A stretch of 64,000 nucleotides of DNA from Mytilus galloprovincialis (GCF_965363235.1 NC_134849.1:11372863-11436862), one strand, 5' to 3'; shown: positions 23,091 through 35,096, counted from the first letter of the stretch. The notes: generated by a model not told the origin, from the sequence alone. Numbers and translations: made by a program.

Positions 23091-23769
23091 CTGATTCTAC
23101 ATATTGCTCTGTACATAATGTACCTCTGTGTATTACTTTACTTACCATTATTTGATACAGGTCCAAAAATATCAGTTTTTGGCTGAAACAAACAAAAACA
23201 ATAATCAATATAAAACGCCTTTTTAAGATAACTCTTTTATAAAAAAAAAAAAACATAAGTTGTGTTATTCTTTGATAATAATGTATTTTAGTCCCCGCCG
23301 TGACAGTTGTAATGAATAATAAGTAGTAAAGTGTTAAATTATTTCACATGCACTTAAGTAAATTCTATTCATGATCAAATAAATAGAGGTCAAATAAGAA
23401 GTCTTATACATATTGGCTAATTTGGTTATTTATTTAAAACACATCATTTTACAAATACAGAAAACAAAAATTTAGAATTCAAAAAGTTTATAAAAAAAAA
23501 CTTCTGGGAGGAAAATTAACAAAACTGTAATTATCAAAATTATCTAATCTAGACGTTTATAAGTTTTATCTTATCGCCAGCCATAAGTATACATAAATGT
23601 AAACCTACCAGAGTTTTGTTAACCTCTTTGAATTTAGATACATCAAAACTTTGCTGAGAAACCTGAAAATACACAATAGTATTTATAGAAAAAGTCACTG
23701 CTCTCTACATGTATACGACACTAAAGCTAAAACGTTTGCAGAAGATGTAAAATAATCTATTCATTCATT
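23091..23769. other. Non-coding interval
   Basis: No gene; a poly(A) run lies at about 23240-23252. The 68-aa minus frame begins in poly-T and is not supported. Confidence 0.45.
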
Positions 23770-23890
23770 ATGAGGCCACCTCCGAGTTCGGGATTGTCTC
23801 ACTGACACATTGGTGGCCTTTGGCTGTTGTCTGATCTTTGGTCAAGTTGTTCTCGCTTTGACATAGTCCCAATTTTCATTCTCGGTTTTT
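23770..23890 (+). repeat. Diverged R1 3' fragment
   Basis: GGCCACCTCCGAGTTCGGGA, TGACACATTGGTGGCCTTTG, GCTGTTGTCTGATCTTTGGT and TTTTCATTCTCGG parallel the last 120 bp of R1. Confidence 0.6.
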
Positions 23891-24905
23891 TATATAATAA
23901 TTACATGTTATTAAAATATTTACATTGATTGATTTTACTGAGATAACATCAACATGTTGCAGCTTAAATGTACAGGGAATATACAAATGTTTAGATTCTT
24001 GGTTTGAAATGTTCAACAACACAATTGTACATTTCTCAAATGATTGTCAAGTTTGCATTTAATGTAAATCATAGCCTGGATATGATAAATTGATTGTTGG
24101 TGTTTAAACGCCATTTTCAGTTCGATTTACTTAATCGTGTCTCGCCAGTTTTTTCTTGACGAGGGAAACTAGAGTTACCGGAGAAAACCAGCGACCTTCA
24201 TCAGGAAAAACTAGTGAGTTAAGATCACAGTCGAACACACCTGTCACATGCAGGCATTGACATTGATTATTGTTTTAAAAAGTGGACAAACTTAAAAATT
24301 TGATACGTCAAAATAGTCAGAAAAAAGACTTTGGGAGTTAAAAATGGAAAACTCTTCGTCGTAAGTTTATTGCGTCGTGAGCCTTTTTCTAAATGTACCT
24401 TCACCAGAAAAAAGAAAGTCATGGGTGCATATATACATGAGATGCTGAAAATGCAGAACACAATGTACAATGTATATGAATTTCTAGTTACAATAACGAA
24501 ATCTTCAGATGAGCTAAACTTCCGTCTATTAAAACAATATAAATGATACAGATGTAATCGAATGAGTCAGTCAGTATAATGAGATTTATTTGCATCGTTA
24601 TTAACTCCGGGAAATGGTATAATTTATACATTTGTTTGCATGTCCCTATCGATCATATACCGATTATTTCTACCTATAAAGAAACTATTAGACTTGATGT
24701 TAATCTGAGGGAAATACAAATGGTGACAAATCGAGATTGTCCCTGATTAATCCAACCGCCACTTTCCAATGCATGATTTATATTCCATTGTTTGATTGTA
24801 TGCATCTGATATGAATAAATGAAACATGTGAGCTTAACTGTATAAGCAGCTGTTTGGTTTGTTATTTAAAAAAATGGGACCCTTTCGGCGAAGTGTAAAT
24901 TTGCC
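23891..24905. other. Non-coding; SINE-like block at 24110-24260
   Basis: At 24165-24200 the phrase GAGAAAACCAGCGACCTTC and nearby AGATCACAGTCGAACAC resemble a dispersed mollusc SINE-like repeat (from memory; low certainty). The 67-aa and 71-aa opposing frames at 24267-24546 overlap and lack motifs. Confidence 0.4.
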
Positions 24906-25217
24906 ATGTGCATAGCAGAAGACGAGGCATCCGGCCCTGAACTGCTATCATTACATGCAATTCACTACGTACTTGTTTGTACACATGGCGTGTCTCTTCT
25001 TTGTCTATTTACGACATTTATTTCAGCGTCGCCTAAATTCACATCAATCAGACAACTATACAACGATAGATATAAAGAGTATTTGAAGGTCAACACACGG
25101 TCATCAATTATTCATTGTAAAATGCCAATTCAATACGCGTCAACCTCTAAATGCAGGTCCTGGTATATTATAATACAGTGGTTTGACAATGATCATACAG
25201 AATTACCAACAGTTTAA
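24906..25217 (+). other. Unrecognised 103-aa open frame
   Basis: An ATG-initiated frame with no stop for 103 codons in AT-rich DNA. It has one hydrophobic stretch (about residues 20-42) and six cysteines, but no domain I recognise. There is no splice-site pair, polyadenylation signal or neighbouring exon that I can link to it. It could be chance or a fragment of an unknown repeat. Confidence 0.2.
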
Positions 25218-26221
25218 GTTATAAAATTATGTTAAAGTGAATGTCGTACTAGTAATCATAATAGTATGCTATTTTTACATTATTGAGACTTTCTTTACCA
25301 TAATATTATGTTATTTATAAATAAATATATGATTTTGATTATGAATTAACTTTTAAAAAGTATTTAATCTAACCTTAATATTTGTAAAAGTCAACAAAGC
25401 ATCTTTGTCGCATACACTATAACCAAACCACATGACCATGCATAATAGATTGATATATTGTGCTAAATTTTAGACGAAGTATATATAAAAGTTATGGTGA
25501 TCACAGACTAACCGATGGAGAATGACTGTCGTACGTATAAATTCTTCAGAAGGACAAAGTGCATCCTTTTGTATAAATTTTAAGTGTTCACAAATTTAAT
25601 ACATATTGCCTTTTGAAGCTAACATAAAACTTTGAATGATGTGTATTTGTAAGTGCTCAATTGCTAATGGGACTAAAGTTTAATATATTGCTTTCTTCAA
25701 TGTTGTTAATATTGCTCTTGAAAGAGAACTTTGGTTGTATTTTTTTAAAGACACTAACTATTCAGGAGTGGAAAATCGACCACATCGAATGTTTGCATAT
25801 AGATTTTTCTATTCATTCTTGTAATTGGACATCGATATTTTTTATCCAGTGCGTGAAAAATAGAATTACACTCGTTTACGCACATTGCAGTTTATGAAAA
25901 TTATACTTTTGTGTTACTTAATTATTATAATATATCTTATTTCTAATTTCTACAAGAACAACTTGTGCAAGCGTGTACTTTTGGGTTTCATTATATTACT
26001 GTAACTGCTTCTATCAATATTTCCTTTAGATATATTTTATCATGATAATTTTTAATGATGATTCTTTAATGTTAAAGGCCATTTTTTTCGTCTTTTTTAT
26101 TTAGATTGCTTCTGACTCACTGTTACTTATATTTTAGCACCACATTATCAAAATGGTAAAAACACACAACATGGAAGCCACTGACGAGTTTTCTGACTTA
26201 TGTCAAGCACAAACAAAAATA
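25218..26221. other. Non-coding, with TATA-box-like sequence
   Basis: TATATAAAAG lies at 25482-25491 ahead of an ATG at 25515 followed 13 nt later by GTACGT. This looks like a core promoter and short first exon but has no supporting exon downstream. No other gene signal is seen. Confidence 0.3.
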
Positions 26222-26340
26222 ACTTGATGTGGTAAATTGTTAATGAAACAATTAACCACAGACCAAACGACACAGAAGTTAACAACAATAGGTCATAATA
26301 CAGCTAACAACGATAAACAAAAGACATAACACATGGATTT
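26222..26340 (+). repeat. R2 copy, partial
   Basis: CTTGATGTGGTAAATTGTTA, ACCACAGACCAAACGACAC, AGAAGTTAACAACAATAGG and GTCATAATACAGC match R2 in order. Confidence 0.7.
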
Positions 26341-26689
26341 TCAGTGTCCACGAATATAGTTCCTAGTGTGGACAGTGTGTTACTTGCAAATCTTTTTTAT
26401 ACCCCTTCCAAATTTATTTCTTCATGTTTTATTTTAAAGTAAAGTAGTGATTTGGTCCAGCTGAAAAAGGTTAAAAATCAGCATTTCGGAAGCTGTCAAA
26501 AGATTTCAAGACCCCCTGAACATAAAATTGTCCATATTTTAAGTTAGAGCCGATGAAGTTTCTATAATTTTGATATAATTTGTCCCAAAAGTAGTACACC
26601 TCACTGTAAAAATATTATTGAGAAAGCACAGGTGGGATTTTTTTTTCTTTCCATTTATTGTCTAAAAGAAATGCACTACGAAATAACTG
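26341..26689. other. Probable dispersed repeat, otherwise no gene
   Basis: Sequence with TTTGGTCCAGCTGAAAAAGG and AGTAGTACACCTCACTGTA resembles another mussel repeat known to me only from memory. No second copy is in the window to confirm this. Confidence 0.35.
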
Positions 26690-26860
26690 TGTACTCGGAC
26701 CACATAGTAGTTATAAGTGCAGTATATGACAATATTAAAAGAATTCAAACGAGAAATGTAAAGGCTTGATTTGTGCAAACAAAATGAACTTAAAACAAAT
26801 ATGATATACAGTAACAAATGACAACCATTGAATTGCAGACTCCTAATATGAACATGTTTT
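26690..26860 (+). repeat. R2 second half
   Basis: AAAGAATTCAAACGAGAAAT and AACAAATGACAACCATTGAA, then GCAGACTCCTAA, correspond to the distal part of the long R2 form at 15353. The first half is absent. Confidence 0.55.
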
Positions 26861-27186
26861 TTAATATTCATATATTTCTATTTTTTCTATAAACTATATA
26901 TCCAACCGGACTGTATATAATTCTTTCTGGCAACGTTGGTCATGGGTTAAATTCAGAGAAAAATATCAGATAATCAAAAGGATAACTGTAGTTCCTGGAT
27001 GAAATCATTTTTTTCAAAACAAACCATTCAGCATTAGAGGTGCCATTATTCACCTAGGTATTCTTTATCTAGTGATTCATGTCATTAATCAAATTTTCTT
27101 GTTTGAAAAAAAGATATACGGTTAGAGGTGACAGAATTAACCCATGCAGGTATACTTTATAAAGTGGTTCATATACAATTTTGGAG

Positions 27187-27350
27187 ATGTGGTATGATTG
27201 CCAATAACATTGACAATCAACCACCAAAGTTAAAATGATATGAATGTTAGCAATTATTATTGGTAACAGTTGAGCCTTCAACGATGAGAAAAACAAATAA
27301 CGTATAGCCGGCATTATAAGGACCCGATATGACAAATATGAAATTAAATT
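27187..27350 (+). repeat. R2 copy
   Basis: GAGATGTGGTATGATTGCCA, TTGAGCCTTCAACGATGAG, GTATAGCCGGCATTATAAGG and CGATATGACAAATATGAAAT: a good R2 copy with a shortened middle. The 88-aa minus frame across it is incidental. Confidence 0.75.
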
Positions 27351-27384
27351 TTACGATAGTTTCCTGTATGAAAAACAATTCGTA

Positions 27385-27465
27385 TGAGAATGATAGACTT
27401 TTAATTTAGTACGTCAGACGAGCATTTTGTCTTCTTAAGACTCATCAGAGGCGCTCGATATTCTT
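27385..27465. repeat. R3 fragment
   Basis: TTAATTTAGTACGTCAGACG, TTTTGTCTTCTTAAGACTCA and GAGGCGCTCGATA are the R3 core with several substitutions. Confidence 0.65.
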
Positions 27466-27780
27466 TATCGTTATAGTTACGATATTGAGTATGAAACACA
27501 TACGGAATTTCCATATTTCAATTATTGACTCGACTTTGTGCATACCAATTTTTATATATTGTCGAAGCAATTAAAAGACTTTATATATTATTTATTATAT
27601 AATAGAAAAATGTCAGTGCGTTGCTTGAAAACAATCGTTCCGTATTTTGCTCTTAAACATAATTCTCTCTCAAAGAATTCCCTTTGATAAAGATACAGAC
27701 GTACGTGATCATTGACATGTTCATCATTTATTATGTAAATGGTTTGATATCACGATTACTTAATTAAAGATGAGTTATGA

Positions 27781-28068
27781 CATTCGTATTTGAATAGTAG
27801 ACGTTAGTAATGTTGTTAATTTCTGTGTCATTTGTATTTGAATAGTAGACGTTAGTAATGTTGTTAATTTCTGTGTCATTTGTATTTGAATAGTAGACGT
27901 TAGTAATGTTGTTAATTTCTGTGTCATTTGTATTTGAATAGTAGACGTTAGTAATGTTGTTAATTTCTGTGTCATTTGTATTTGAATAGTAGACGTTAGT
28001 AATGTTGTTAATTTCTGTGTCATTTGTATTTGAATAGTAGACGTTAGTAATGTTGTTAATTTCTGTGT
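27781..28068 (-). repeat. 48-bp minisatellite, six near-identical units
   Basis: Six head-to-tail units of exactly 48 bp start at 27781, 27829, 27877, 27925, 27973 and 28021. I see one substitution, in the first unit. Because 48 is divisible by three, the minus strand stays open in two frames; one gives a 135-aa product with the 16-residue repeat NDTEINNITNVYYSNT. The unit contains the R2 phrase AATGACACAGAAATTAACAA, so the array arose inside an R2 copy. It is not considered a gene. Confidence 0.93.
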
Positions 28069-28125
28069 CATTTGGTCTCTTGAGAAGAGTTGTCTCTTCG
28101 GCAGCCATACCGCAACTTCTTATTT
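28069..28125 (-). repeat. R2 copy hosting the 48-bp array
   Basis: On the minus strand GCGGTATGGCTGCCGAAGAG, ACAACTCTTCTCAAGAGACC and AAATGACACAGAA are the opening blocks of R2. They run directly into the first array unit. Confidence 0.7.
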
Positions 28126-29569
28126 TGATATAATTATATTCGATTTCTAGTATCAAAATATTCCTTGACAATTTAGTAAAAAAACAGAATGGTTTTCAAA
28201 GGTAATCATAATTTAAATTAACATTAAACATGCGATTATATTACTTATTTTAGTGAAAATAATGTTTATACTTTACAGATAGTTTCTCATAACTCTTTTT
28301 ACAGTGGCTCTTGTATGTTTTATAATTTTGTTTTATTAACTACGTAAATACGTATTGTATGTGTTTAAAAATGAAGAGGTGAGACTTATAATAAAATATT
28401 GTCTTTTCTTGTCTTGGGACAATTGTCAAATGAATTAAAATCTGATCATTCAAAATTAGCCGTTTTGCTCCTGCACTTTAAAGTCTTATTCTTACACGCG
28501 TAGCAGGAGACGCTCATCCTGTCCATATAGCCAGCTTCGCTCTTCTTGGTGTTTATGCGATTCCAACCTTTTCTTTAAATAATTTCAACGTTAATTTTGA
28601 TCGACTTGTCAGATTTGAATTGGGTTTACTAATATTGACGAAATATATTTCAATTAATTTCCAAAAAAGGGGAATCTCCAATATACTAGTCAAATTAGAA
28701 GCATGATTGTTAATTGTTCCTTAATAGAATTGACGAATAAATGGAGATAATAGATAATATTCAACTTCTTTAAATATTTTTTTCTGTCAAAAAGGAAAGT
28801 CAATGGACTTTGCTATCTGGTTATCAATTATCAATTTTACGTATTTTCAGATCAGTTTTAAGGAGAAAATATCCAATTATAAGCTTTGTTTTAGTATAGA
28901 AAAGAAGCTTAGTGTAATACATAGTAAATATACAAGGGTAGCGATGAAAGTCAAACGATAAAACGATAAATCGACATAAGTGCCGAATGAAGGACATAAA
29001 GAATAGAAAGAACAGGGAAAAAAAGAATAGAGAATACTGGTGTCTTAAAATATAAAGAACAGTCAATAAAAGACAAAAAGATAAGAATATAAAAAACAAA
29101 TCTAAAAAATAATTTGACGAATACAGAATTAAAGACTCCACAACCAGACCATATTTTATTGCTGTGGGTGTATTTATTACGTAAAGAGTTGAAACTGAGC
29201 ACTTAAGCTGCATTCTAAACCACATATAAAACTAAAGGTTAATTACATATGAAAGCTTTTGATCATATATCGGAAAACATGAATGATATTGGAAATACCT
29301 GAAGAGAACAAAATTATATATCAATACGACTTATCTCGAAAATAAAAAAAAAAGAAAATTAGGCATTATTTCTCAATACTGAAAATGAAACATATCTTTA
29401 AATACAAGTGCTCTCCATGATAGCAATGCAACAGGTCATAGGAAAACACCCGAAACGCTGGATCGAACTCATAATTTTAAAGTACTAACAATCAGCATGA
29501 TCAGTGAAAGTTTGTTTTACTAATTCTGATATGAGGTTCTGAATGGGGAGTCCTTTACTTCTGTAATAA
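28126..29569. other. Non-coding; purine-rich tract at 28960-29110
   Basis: No gene supported. Bases 28960-29110 are A/G-rich, with AAAGAATAGAAAGAACAGG-like short repeats. They underlie the 133-aa and 83-aa minus-strand frames, whose Phe/Leu-rich translation is a composition effect. Confidence 0.5.
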
Positions 29570-29820
29570 TTTTTCAATCCCTATTCTCGATTATTTATAC
29601 CACCTGACGGCGTTAAACCAATCACAACGTGACAATTTACCCGCGGTGCGATATTCTCGATTATTTATACTCTTTGCCCTTTCTTCTCTATTCTTATATT
29701 TTAGAACCGCATTATTCCGGGTCTTTTCTTTATTTTTTTAAGAGACAGTTTTCTTTATGATTCTATACATTTTTTGTCCAATAATTGCTGTTCTGTAACC
29801 CCCCCCCCCCCTCCACACTC
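29570..29820. repeat. Local repeat with CTATTCTCGATTATTTATAC
   Basis: CTATTCTCGATTATTTATAC (29581) recurs almost unchanged at 29652 (ATTCTCGATTATTTATAC), and related CTATTCTTATATTTTAG follows. A run of 14 C sits near 29799-29812. It probably belongs to a dispersed repeat. Confidence 0.5.
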
Positions 29821-31706
29821 TCTAATAGGGCTGTATCAACGTTAAATGCGAACAAAAATTGCGTATGATCCGTTACCTTCATACGAAATATGTAGTTCGA
29901 ACAACAAGTTTACAACCCTATAAAGTTACAAATAATAGATTTTAATTCTTATTAAAGTGATATTAAATTTTGTAACATGAAATTATGTTTGACCTCTAAA
30001 TAACGTCATTGACTCGAAATACTTTCGTATCCATTACAATAACTAGATATGTATTTAGGAATTATACCATATCTGTAACAATTTCTGAATGTGTGTCTTA
30101 TAATTTGTATTACGTTCAATATTCGTATGACAATCAACATAGATTTTACATCATAGTACTGATCAGGAATATCTACTATCTGGAATATTTCTTGATATAT
30201 TTAGTTAATATAAACTTGTATATATTGTCTTTTTGAATTTCGGTGATGTTGTAAACTTATTAGGAGTATATACAAATGTCGTACCTACGAGGTTTCTTAT
30301 GCCAAGCGTTAAGATCTCAATGACAAACTAGGTGTTATCTTACATCTTGTAGCTGTCTACTTGTATCGAGTTCTTCCGAAACTGATAAAATTGAAAGTAA
30401 TTTAAATATCTTAAAACAAAACCTTAGTATGTACTTGAAGACCGTGCTGATAAAAGGTGTAAAAATAAGATCACGTTTGTTTCACGGTTATTTAAATGTC
30501 TTATTTTGTAAAACCACATGTAAGGGGTCATTAGCTTAAACTATTAAAATTTCAACAAGATTTTAAACATTCATTTTAAATCTAGACCGCAGAACAAATA
30601 AACAAATTCTTAAAGTCGTGTTTAACTAAAGACTATACAGATGGTACCGTTACCCCACAGAAACTTAATATGTACGTCATTATATTTTATTTTTTGAATT
30701 GATCATAAATTATTGATGATAGGTGAAGTATCGTTTATATCTAAAACAGAGTTTCACATTTTTTGTGTATCGCTCACCTTGACTGCATGCATAACATTGA
30801 CATAAGGTGGCTATCACTTATTAGGCTTGACTAAATTAGACAAGTGAAAGGATCTCCTCTTAGGAAACGACTGTTAAACTGCAAGGGGGAGGGGAAGAGG
30901 GTATATTGTTTTCATGAAAAAAATATTCTGATTGATAAATTGACGAAAACAAATACTCTGTTCAACCAGAAGACAAAAACATATTCTGAATCCAGATTTC
31001 CCTCATACTCGTAGTGTTAAACTTGGAACAAAATAATTTGATTGAATGCTTTGCTCAAAAAAACATTCTGACTCGGACAAATAACCATAACCGACCTTCA
31101 TCCTTTTTTGAAGCTAAATGGTTGCTCCTTTATGACAAAGAGGTACATGTACGACAACTTTCCACTGATATTAATGTTTGTGTACATCAAGATTATTTTC
31201 TGAACATCCGTCAATCTTTTCATCGAATTCACCATAGATTATAATACATTTGCTTTCAGGTTTAAACAGCAGTTTAGTATATTCTTTAAAACACGAGATC
31301 AAATTCGGCTTAACACTTTATTTTGACAGATTCTTGCAAGTTTTGAGTATCTATTCTTAGAAAAATGTACGGAAATCCTAAATGAAAAACACGTACAGAT
31401 AACTACGTAAGAAATTTAGATTTCTTAAAAATAGTCAACACAACATCAGTTGCTAGAAAGAAAAATCACATATGAAAGAAAAAGAGGTACTAAGTTTTAG
31501 CATGATGACTTCCGGTAGAAACTAAGATAACACTGTCCGGACCAATTAAGATCGCCGTGGCTCTCCGAAATCTCTCAAATAAAATTTTGTGTTCGATTAA
31601 TAAATTTAATTTCTAATACAAAAAAAGTAATTTTATCCTGGCAGTGAAAAACACAGCTTACATGTCAGTTAACTGCTAGTAGTCTGATGTTATTTGTGTA
31701 TTATTC
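29821..31706. other. Non-coding, AT-rich
   Basis: No gene supported. The G-rich block GGGGGAGGGGAAGAGGG at 30885 and the AAATGGTTGCTCC phrase at 31118 recall the ends of the 10581-10836 element, in weak form. The 75-76-aa frames show no motif. Confidence 0.45.
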
Positions 31707-32137
31707 TCATTTTGTTTATTTTCTTTGGTTACATCTTCTGACATCAGACTCGGACTTCTCTTGAACTGAATTTTAATGTGCGTATTGTTATGCGTTTACT
31801 TTTCTGCATTGGCTAGAGGTGTAGGGGGAGGGTTGAGATCTCACAAACATGTTTAACCCCGCCGCATTTTTGCGCCTGTCCCAAGTCAGGAGCCTCTGGC
31901 CTTTGTTAGTCTTGTATTATTTTAACTTTTAGTTTCTTGTGTACAATTTGGAGTTTAGTATGGTGTCCATTATCACTGAACCAGTATATATTTGTTTAGG
32001 GGCCAGCTGAAGGACGCCTCCGGGTGCGAGAATTTCTCGTTGCATTGAAGACCTGTTGGTGATCTTCTGCTGTTGTCTGCTCTATGGTCGGGTTGTTGTC
32101 TCTTTGGCACATTCCCCATTTCCATTCTCAATTTTTT
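31707..32137 (+). repeat. R1 copy, longest form
   Basis: A 431-bp block running from TCATTTTGTTTATTTTCTTT to CCATTTCCATTCTCAATTTT. It matches 36762-37190 nearly base for base and contains GAGATCTCACAAACATG, CCCCGCCGC, TGTCCCAAGTCAGGAGCCTC and GACGCCTCCGGGTGCG. No protein is encoded. The family is non-autonomous and unclassified. Confidence 0.9.
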
Positions 32138-33278
32138 ACATGACTAAACACAATAGCTGTTCAGGCTCGTGTAGATACAGTGAAATTGGTAATATCTAAT
32201 TTCATCATGTTCATTTTTATTAATAATTAATGTTTATTCTATGTCGCGAAGACACGATATACTCAATTTACTATGCTTAGAGTTTTAGTACCAATGTGTC
32301 CCTTGGTGGAGTTTATTATCTATTAAGGCTTCCTGTCCATCCTTGATTTTTTATCTTTGTAGTCTGCGATAACCTTAAAGTACTATTCTCAGAGTCAGTA
32401 TTAAATTAAAAAGTATTATCTTTTCGAACAGCAGCAGCAGCATAAAGAACGTGTTACGAAGTATAATATTAAAGGAACCAATTTTATTACATATCTTTTC
32501 AGTGAAGATCGATGCCAAAACTTGAAAATCCAAAATCTAATACAAAGTTTAACGATGATGTAATCATTGTTTTAAACGCATTTCGCGCGGCCGCCCATTT
32601 AGTGCCAATTTGCGACCAATTTGCACAGGCACTTTTCTCAGAAATTGTGCTTTCCATATATACCTTAATATAACGTATATAGGACTTGTTTTCTGTGACA
32701 AATGCCTGACTGTACTAATTTGCTTTGGATTTACATCAACAATGCCATTCATAGTAGCATATCTCCATGTATGTCCTAACACTTAATGTTTTGGCGTATA
32801 TTTGTAACAGGTTACATATATCAATCTATATAAAAAAAAAGTTTGATTTAGACATGGTATCTGTCGAGTCTGGTTTGTTTTCCGAATTCACGATATCAGG
32901 AATAAAGAAAACTTACCATTGCAAATACATTTATGTTCATCCAAAGATTAGTAATGAATTTAAAAAATGTTGTTATAGTTACGAGACCAATATGTTAGTC
33001 AGACTTTGGACATAATATATAATACTTGTTGTTGGAGTTATTTCTTTCTATATTAAACTAAATATTGTGTAGTTATCAACCTATTTCCCGTAAATAGTGC
33101 CCAACACCACCAAGTTCAAAGCCAATTATTTAGTTCATTCTATACTACAATTGGTTAATTTGTATTGACTGAGCTAATTGTAGAGGCGTGCAGCCAATTA
33201 TAAGTTGTATAAAATAAACTCCTTTTGAATTTCGAAATTAGTACATTTTGGGTATTTCTAAACAATTCTTAGTATCAT
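32138..33278. other. Non-coding interval
   Basis: A short (CAG)4 lies near 32431. A 72-aa minus frame (32564-32782) is somewhat less AT-rich but unrecognised and without splice support. Confidence 0.45.
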
Positions 33279-33440
33279 TTAAGGAATGACTGTAATATTC
33301 TTTTCTGTCTATGAAGAAATAACATAAAAAATTTGGTGTACACTGAATAACGCGCGTAGCGGGTTATTTAATAGTGTGCACCACATTTTTTTTATGTTAT
33401 TTCGAATAGACAGAAAAAAAATATTACAGTCATTTCTTAT
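33279..33440. mobile_element. Fold-back element, 160 bp
   Basis: The arms (TAAGGAATGACTGTAATATT onward; AATATTACAGTCATTTCTTA at the other end) are reverse complements of about 75 bp with few mismatches. The loop carries CGCGCGTAGCG. The layout matches that of the 13599 element, with a different sequence. Confidence 0.8.
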
Positions 33441-33487
33441 AATTTAATTCTAAATTCCATTTTAAACCGTAGAAAACCATGAAAAAA

Positions 33488-33575
33488 CGTTCCGTTATAA
33501 GATTTATGTGTGCGAGACAGGATAAAAAGACTTGGCTACGGCTTTTTAATCTCACACAAATAAATTTTATACTCC
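33488..33575. repeat. Imperfect inverted repeat
   Basis: TTTATGTGTGCGAGACAGG and the later TCTCACACAAATAAA flank a core with AAAAAGACTTGGCTACGGC. A shorter and weaker fold-back than its neighbour. Confidence 0.5.
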
Positions 33576-33837
33576 GAGGCTGTATACGATTATCTCATGA
33601 ATATACCATGAAAGTGCTGACGAAATAGGAAAAAAAAATGCACTGGTTATTTAAGTTTCAACTTTAAACTCGCCAACAAAAGGAAGGAGAAAAATATTAC
33701 AAAAATGAGCATAAACTGCCAATGAATTAAGAAAGAGCGTTGAAACTTCAATATTAGTGTATTTTCTTTGACTTGTTTAACCCAATCCAACCCATGAAAT
33801 TGTGAATAATATTTTGATATGATGTTGTAAAACTTAC

Positions 33838-33870
33838 GTTCCATAGTGATCCGTTCGGAGATGTTTTACG
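33838..33870 (-). CDS. Candidate 33-nt second exon of the myristoylated-protein gene
   Basis: On the minus strand, TTTACAATTCAG is a good 3' splice site and GTAAGT a consensus donor. They bracket exactly 33 nt that read RKTSPNGSLWN with no stop, in phase 0 at both ends. The upstream first exon (35220-35708) also ends in phase 0. The link is inferred from phase, strand and spacing only. No further exon was found, so the gene model is incomplete. Confidence 0.4.
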
Positions 33871-34349
33871 CTGAATTGTAAATATGGTTAAAACTGACAC
33901 GAAATGAAATAAACATAATTATCATGGTATAAAGATAGGAAATGGTGTATCCATTCAGTGCTCAAAATCACTCCAAGAGAGAGAGATGCTCATTTCCAAA
34001 ATCCCGCTTTTTGGGGTAATTTTTAACCTTCTTTCTCAGATCTCGCCCTTTTGTTACGATATATTCGTAATTCCTTCTTTTTTTCTTCCTTATATCCGAT
34101 ATCACAAAAGCCCCACTTTCCATTATTATTGAATAAAACAAAGCCAAAACAAAAACAAAAAAATAAAGGAAAAGCACTGTTCTGTTGTCCCTTTCAAAGT
34201 AACAGTAAGAACATGGAGGAAAAGAAGGAAAAGGGATTTTGAATTCAAGACAAAGAATCCCTACTAGCTGTTTGACAAAAACCGAAAAAAAAAGAACTGC
34301 TCTCTAATAAATACAGGTACACCGATTTTACCAATGGCCAAATCAGTAT

Positions 34350-34700
34350 TTTAGGGCTCGGTTCATAATGTTTTTTGTTTTTGTTTGGACATGTGCCTGC
34401 ATGTCCCAAGTCAGAAACCTCGTAAGTGCTAAGCCTTGTTTTATGTCATATCTTTGTGAGGATTTGTAACAGTTGTTATTTAGACATGTAAAATTGAGAA
34501 TGGAAATGGGATAAGTGTCAAAGAGACAGCAACCCGATCAAAGAGCAAACAACAGCTGTGTTTGTCTAAAGTCTGTATGTCATACATTTAATATGCATTT
34601 TGTTGTTGTTAAATTTGACATGTGTCTGTCCCAAGTAAGAACACCGGTAGATGTTTTCCAATGTCATGTTGTTAAGTGGGTAGTTTAATGTTGATAACAG
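34350..34700. repeat. Rearranged R1 fragments
   Basis: CATGTCCCAAGTCAGAAACC (R1 plus orientation) is followed at 34490 by AAAATTGAGAATGGAAATGG and AGCAACCCGATCAAAGAGCA (R1 minus orientation). A second CTGTCCCAAGTAAGAAC lies near 34627. This looks like an R1 copy broken and partly inverted. Confidence 0.6.
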
Positions 34701-35096
34701 ATATTAGAATGGTGGATTTAATTAATTGACAAGTAAAAATCTATTCTGGAAAACTCAGAGCTTGACATAGTGTATATATAGTCTGTTCTTGTAGACTGTA
34801 GATTTGTTATGTTGCTTTTGTTGTTTTTGTTTGCCCTCTCATTGGCGTCTACCCGACTTTCTCCTGAGGTGTTTATTGGGAATTTAAAAATGTTGGTTTA
34901 AGGTTAATGGGATAGTATCTGTCACATGGCTGTCTTCATCGTTCCAAGCACTAGTTAACTTTGTTTAAAATTATATATTTTGGTATTAGAAAAGTTTGTT
35001 TCTTGTGTAGAAAGAGTATAGACCAACAGTCATAGACAGAGGAAAGATAGAAATACATGTAGAATGCAAGAAAGAATCCAGAATTTATAATATATA

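Noticed and set aside
27764..28171. 135-aa minus-strand protein with six 16-residue repeats
   Set aside because: It is produced by an R2-derived 48-bp array that is open in two frames at once; no signal, domain or splice evidence.
28824..29225. 133-aa hydrophobic minus-strand frame
   Set aside because: The Phe/Leu/Ser-rich translation comes from a purine-rich tract with short repeats; no start context, splice or domain support.
29440..29520. Possible tRNA-derived SINE or tRNA on the minus strand (GAGTTCGATCC, B-box-like)
   Set aside because: No convincing A box at the right distance and no cloverleaf could be drawn; also possible chance similarity.
31480..31620. Minus-strand segment with an ETS-like ACCGGAAGT and a 30-codon open frame
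   Set aside because: Considered as a further exon of the myristoylated-protein gene, but splice sites are weak and the frame choice arbitrary.
32564..32782. 72-aa minus-strand frame with higher GC
   Set aside because: No recognisable domain or splice signals; may be part of an unlisted repeat.
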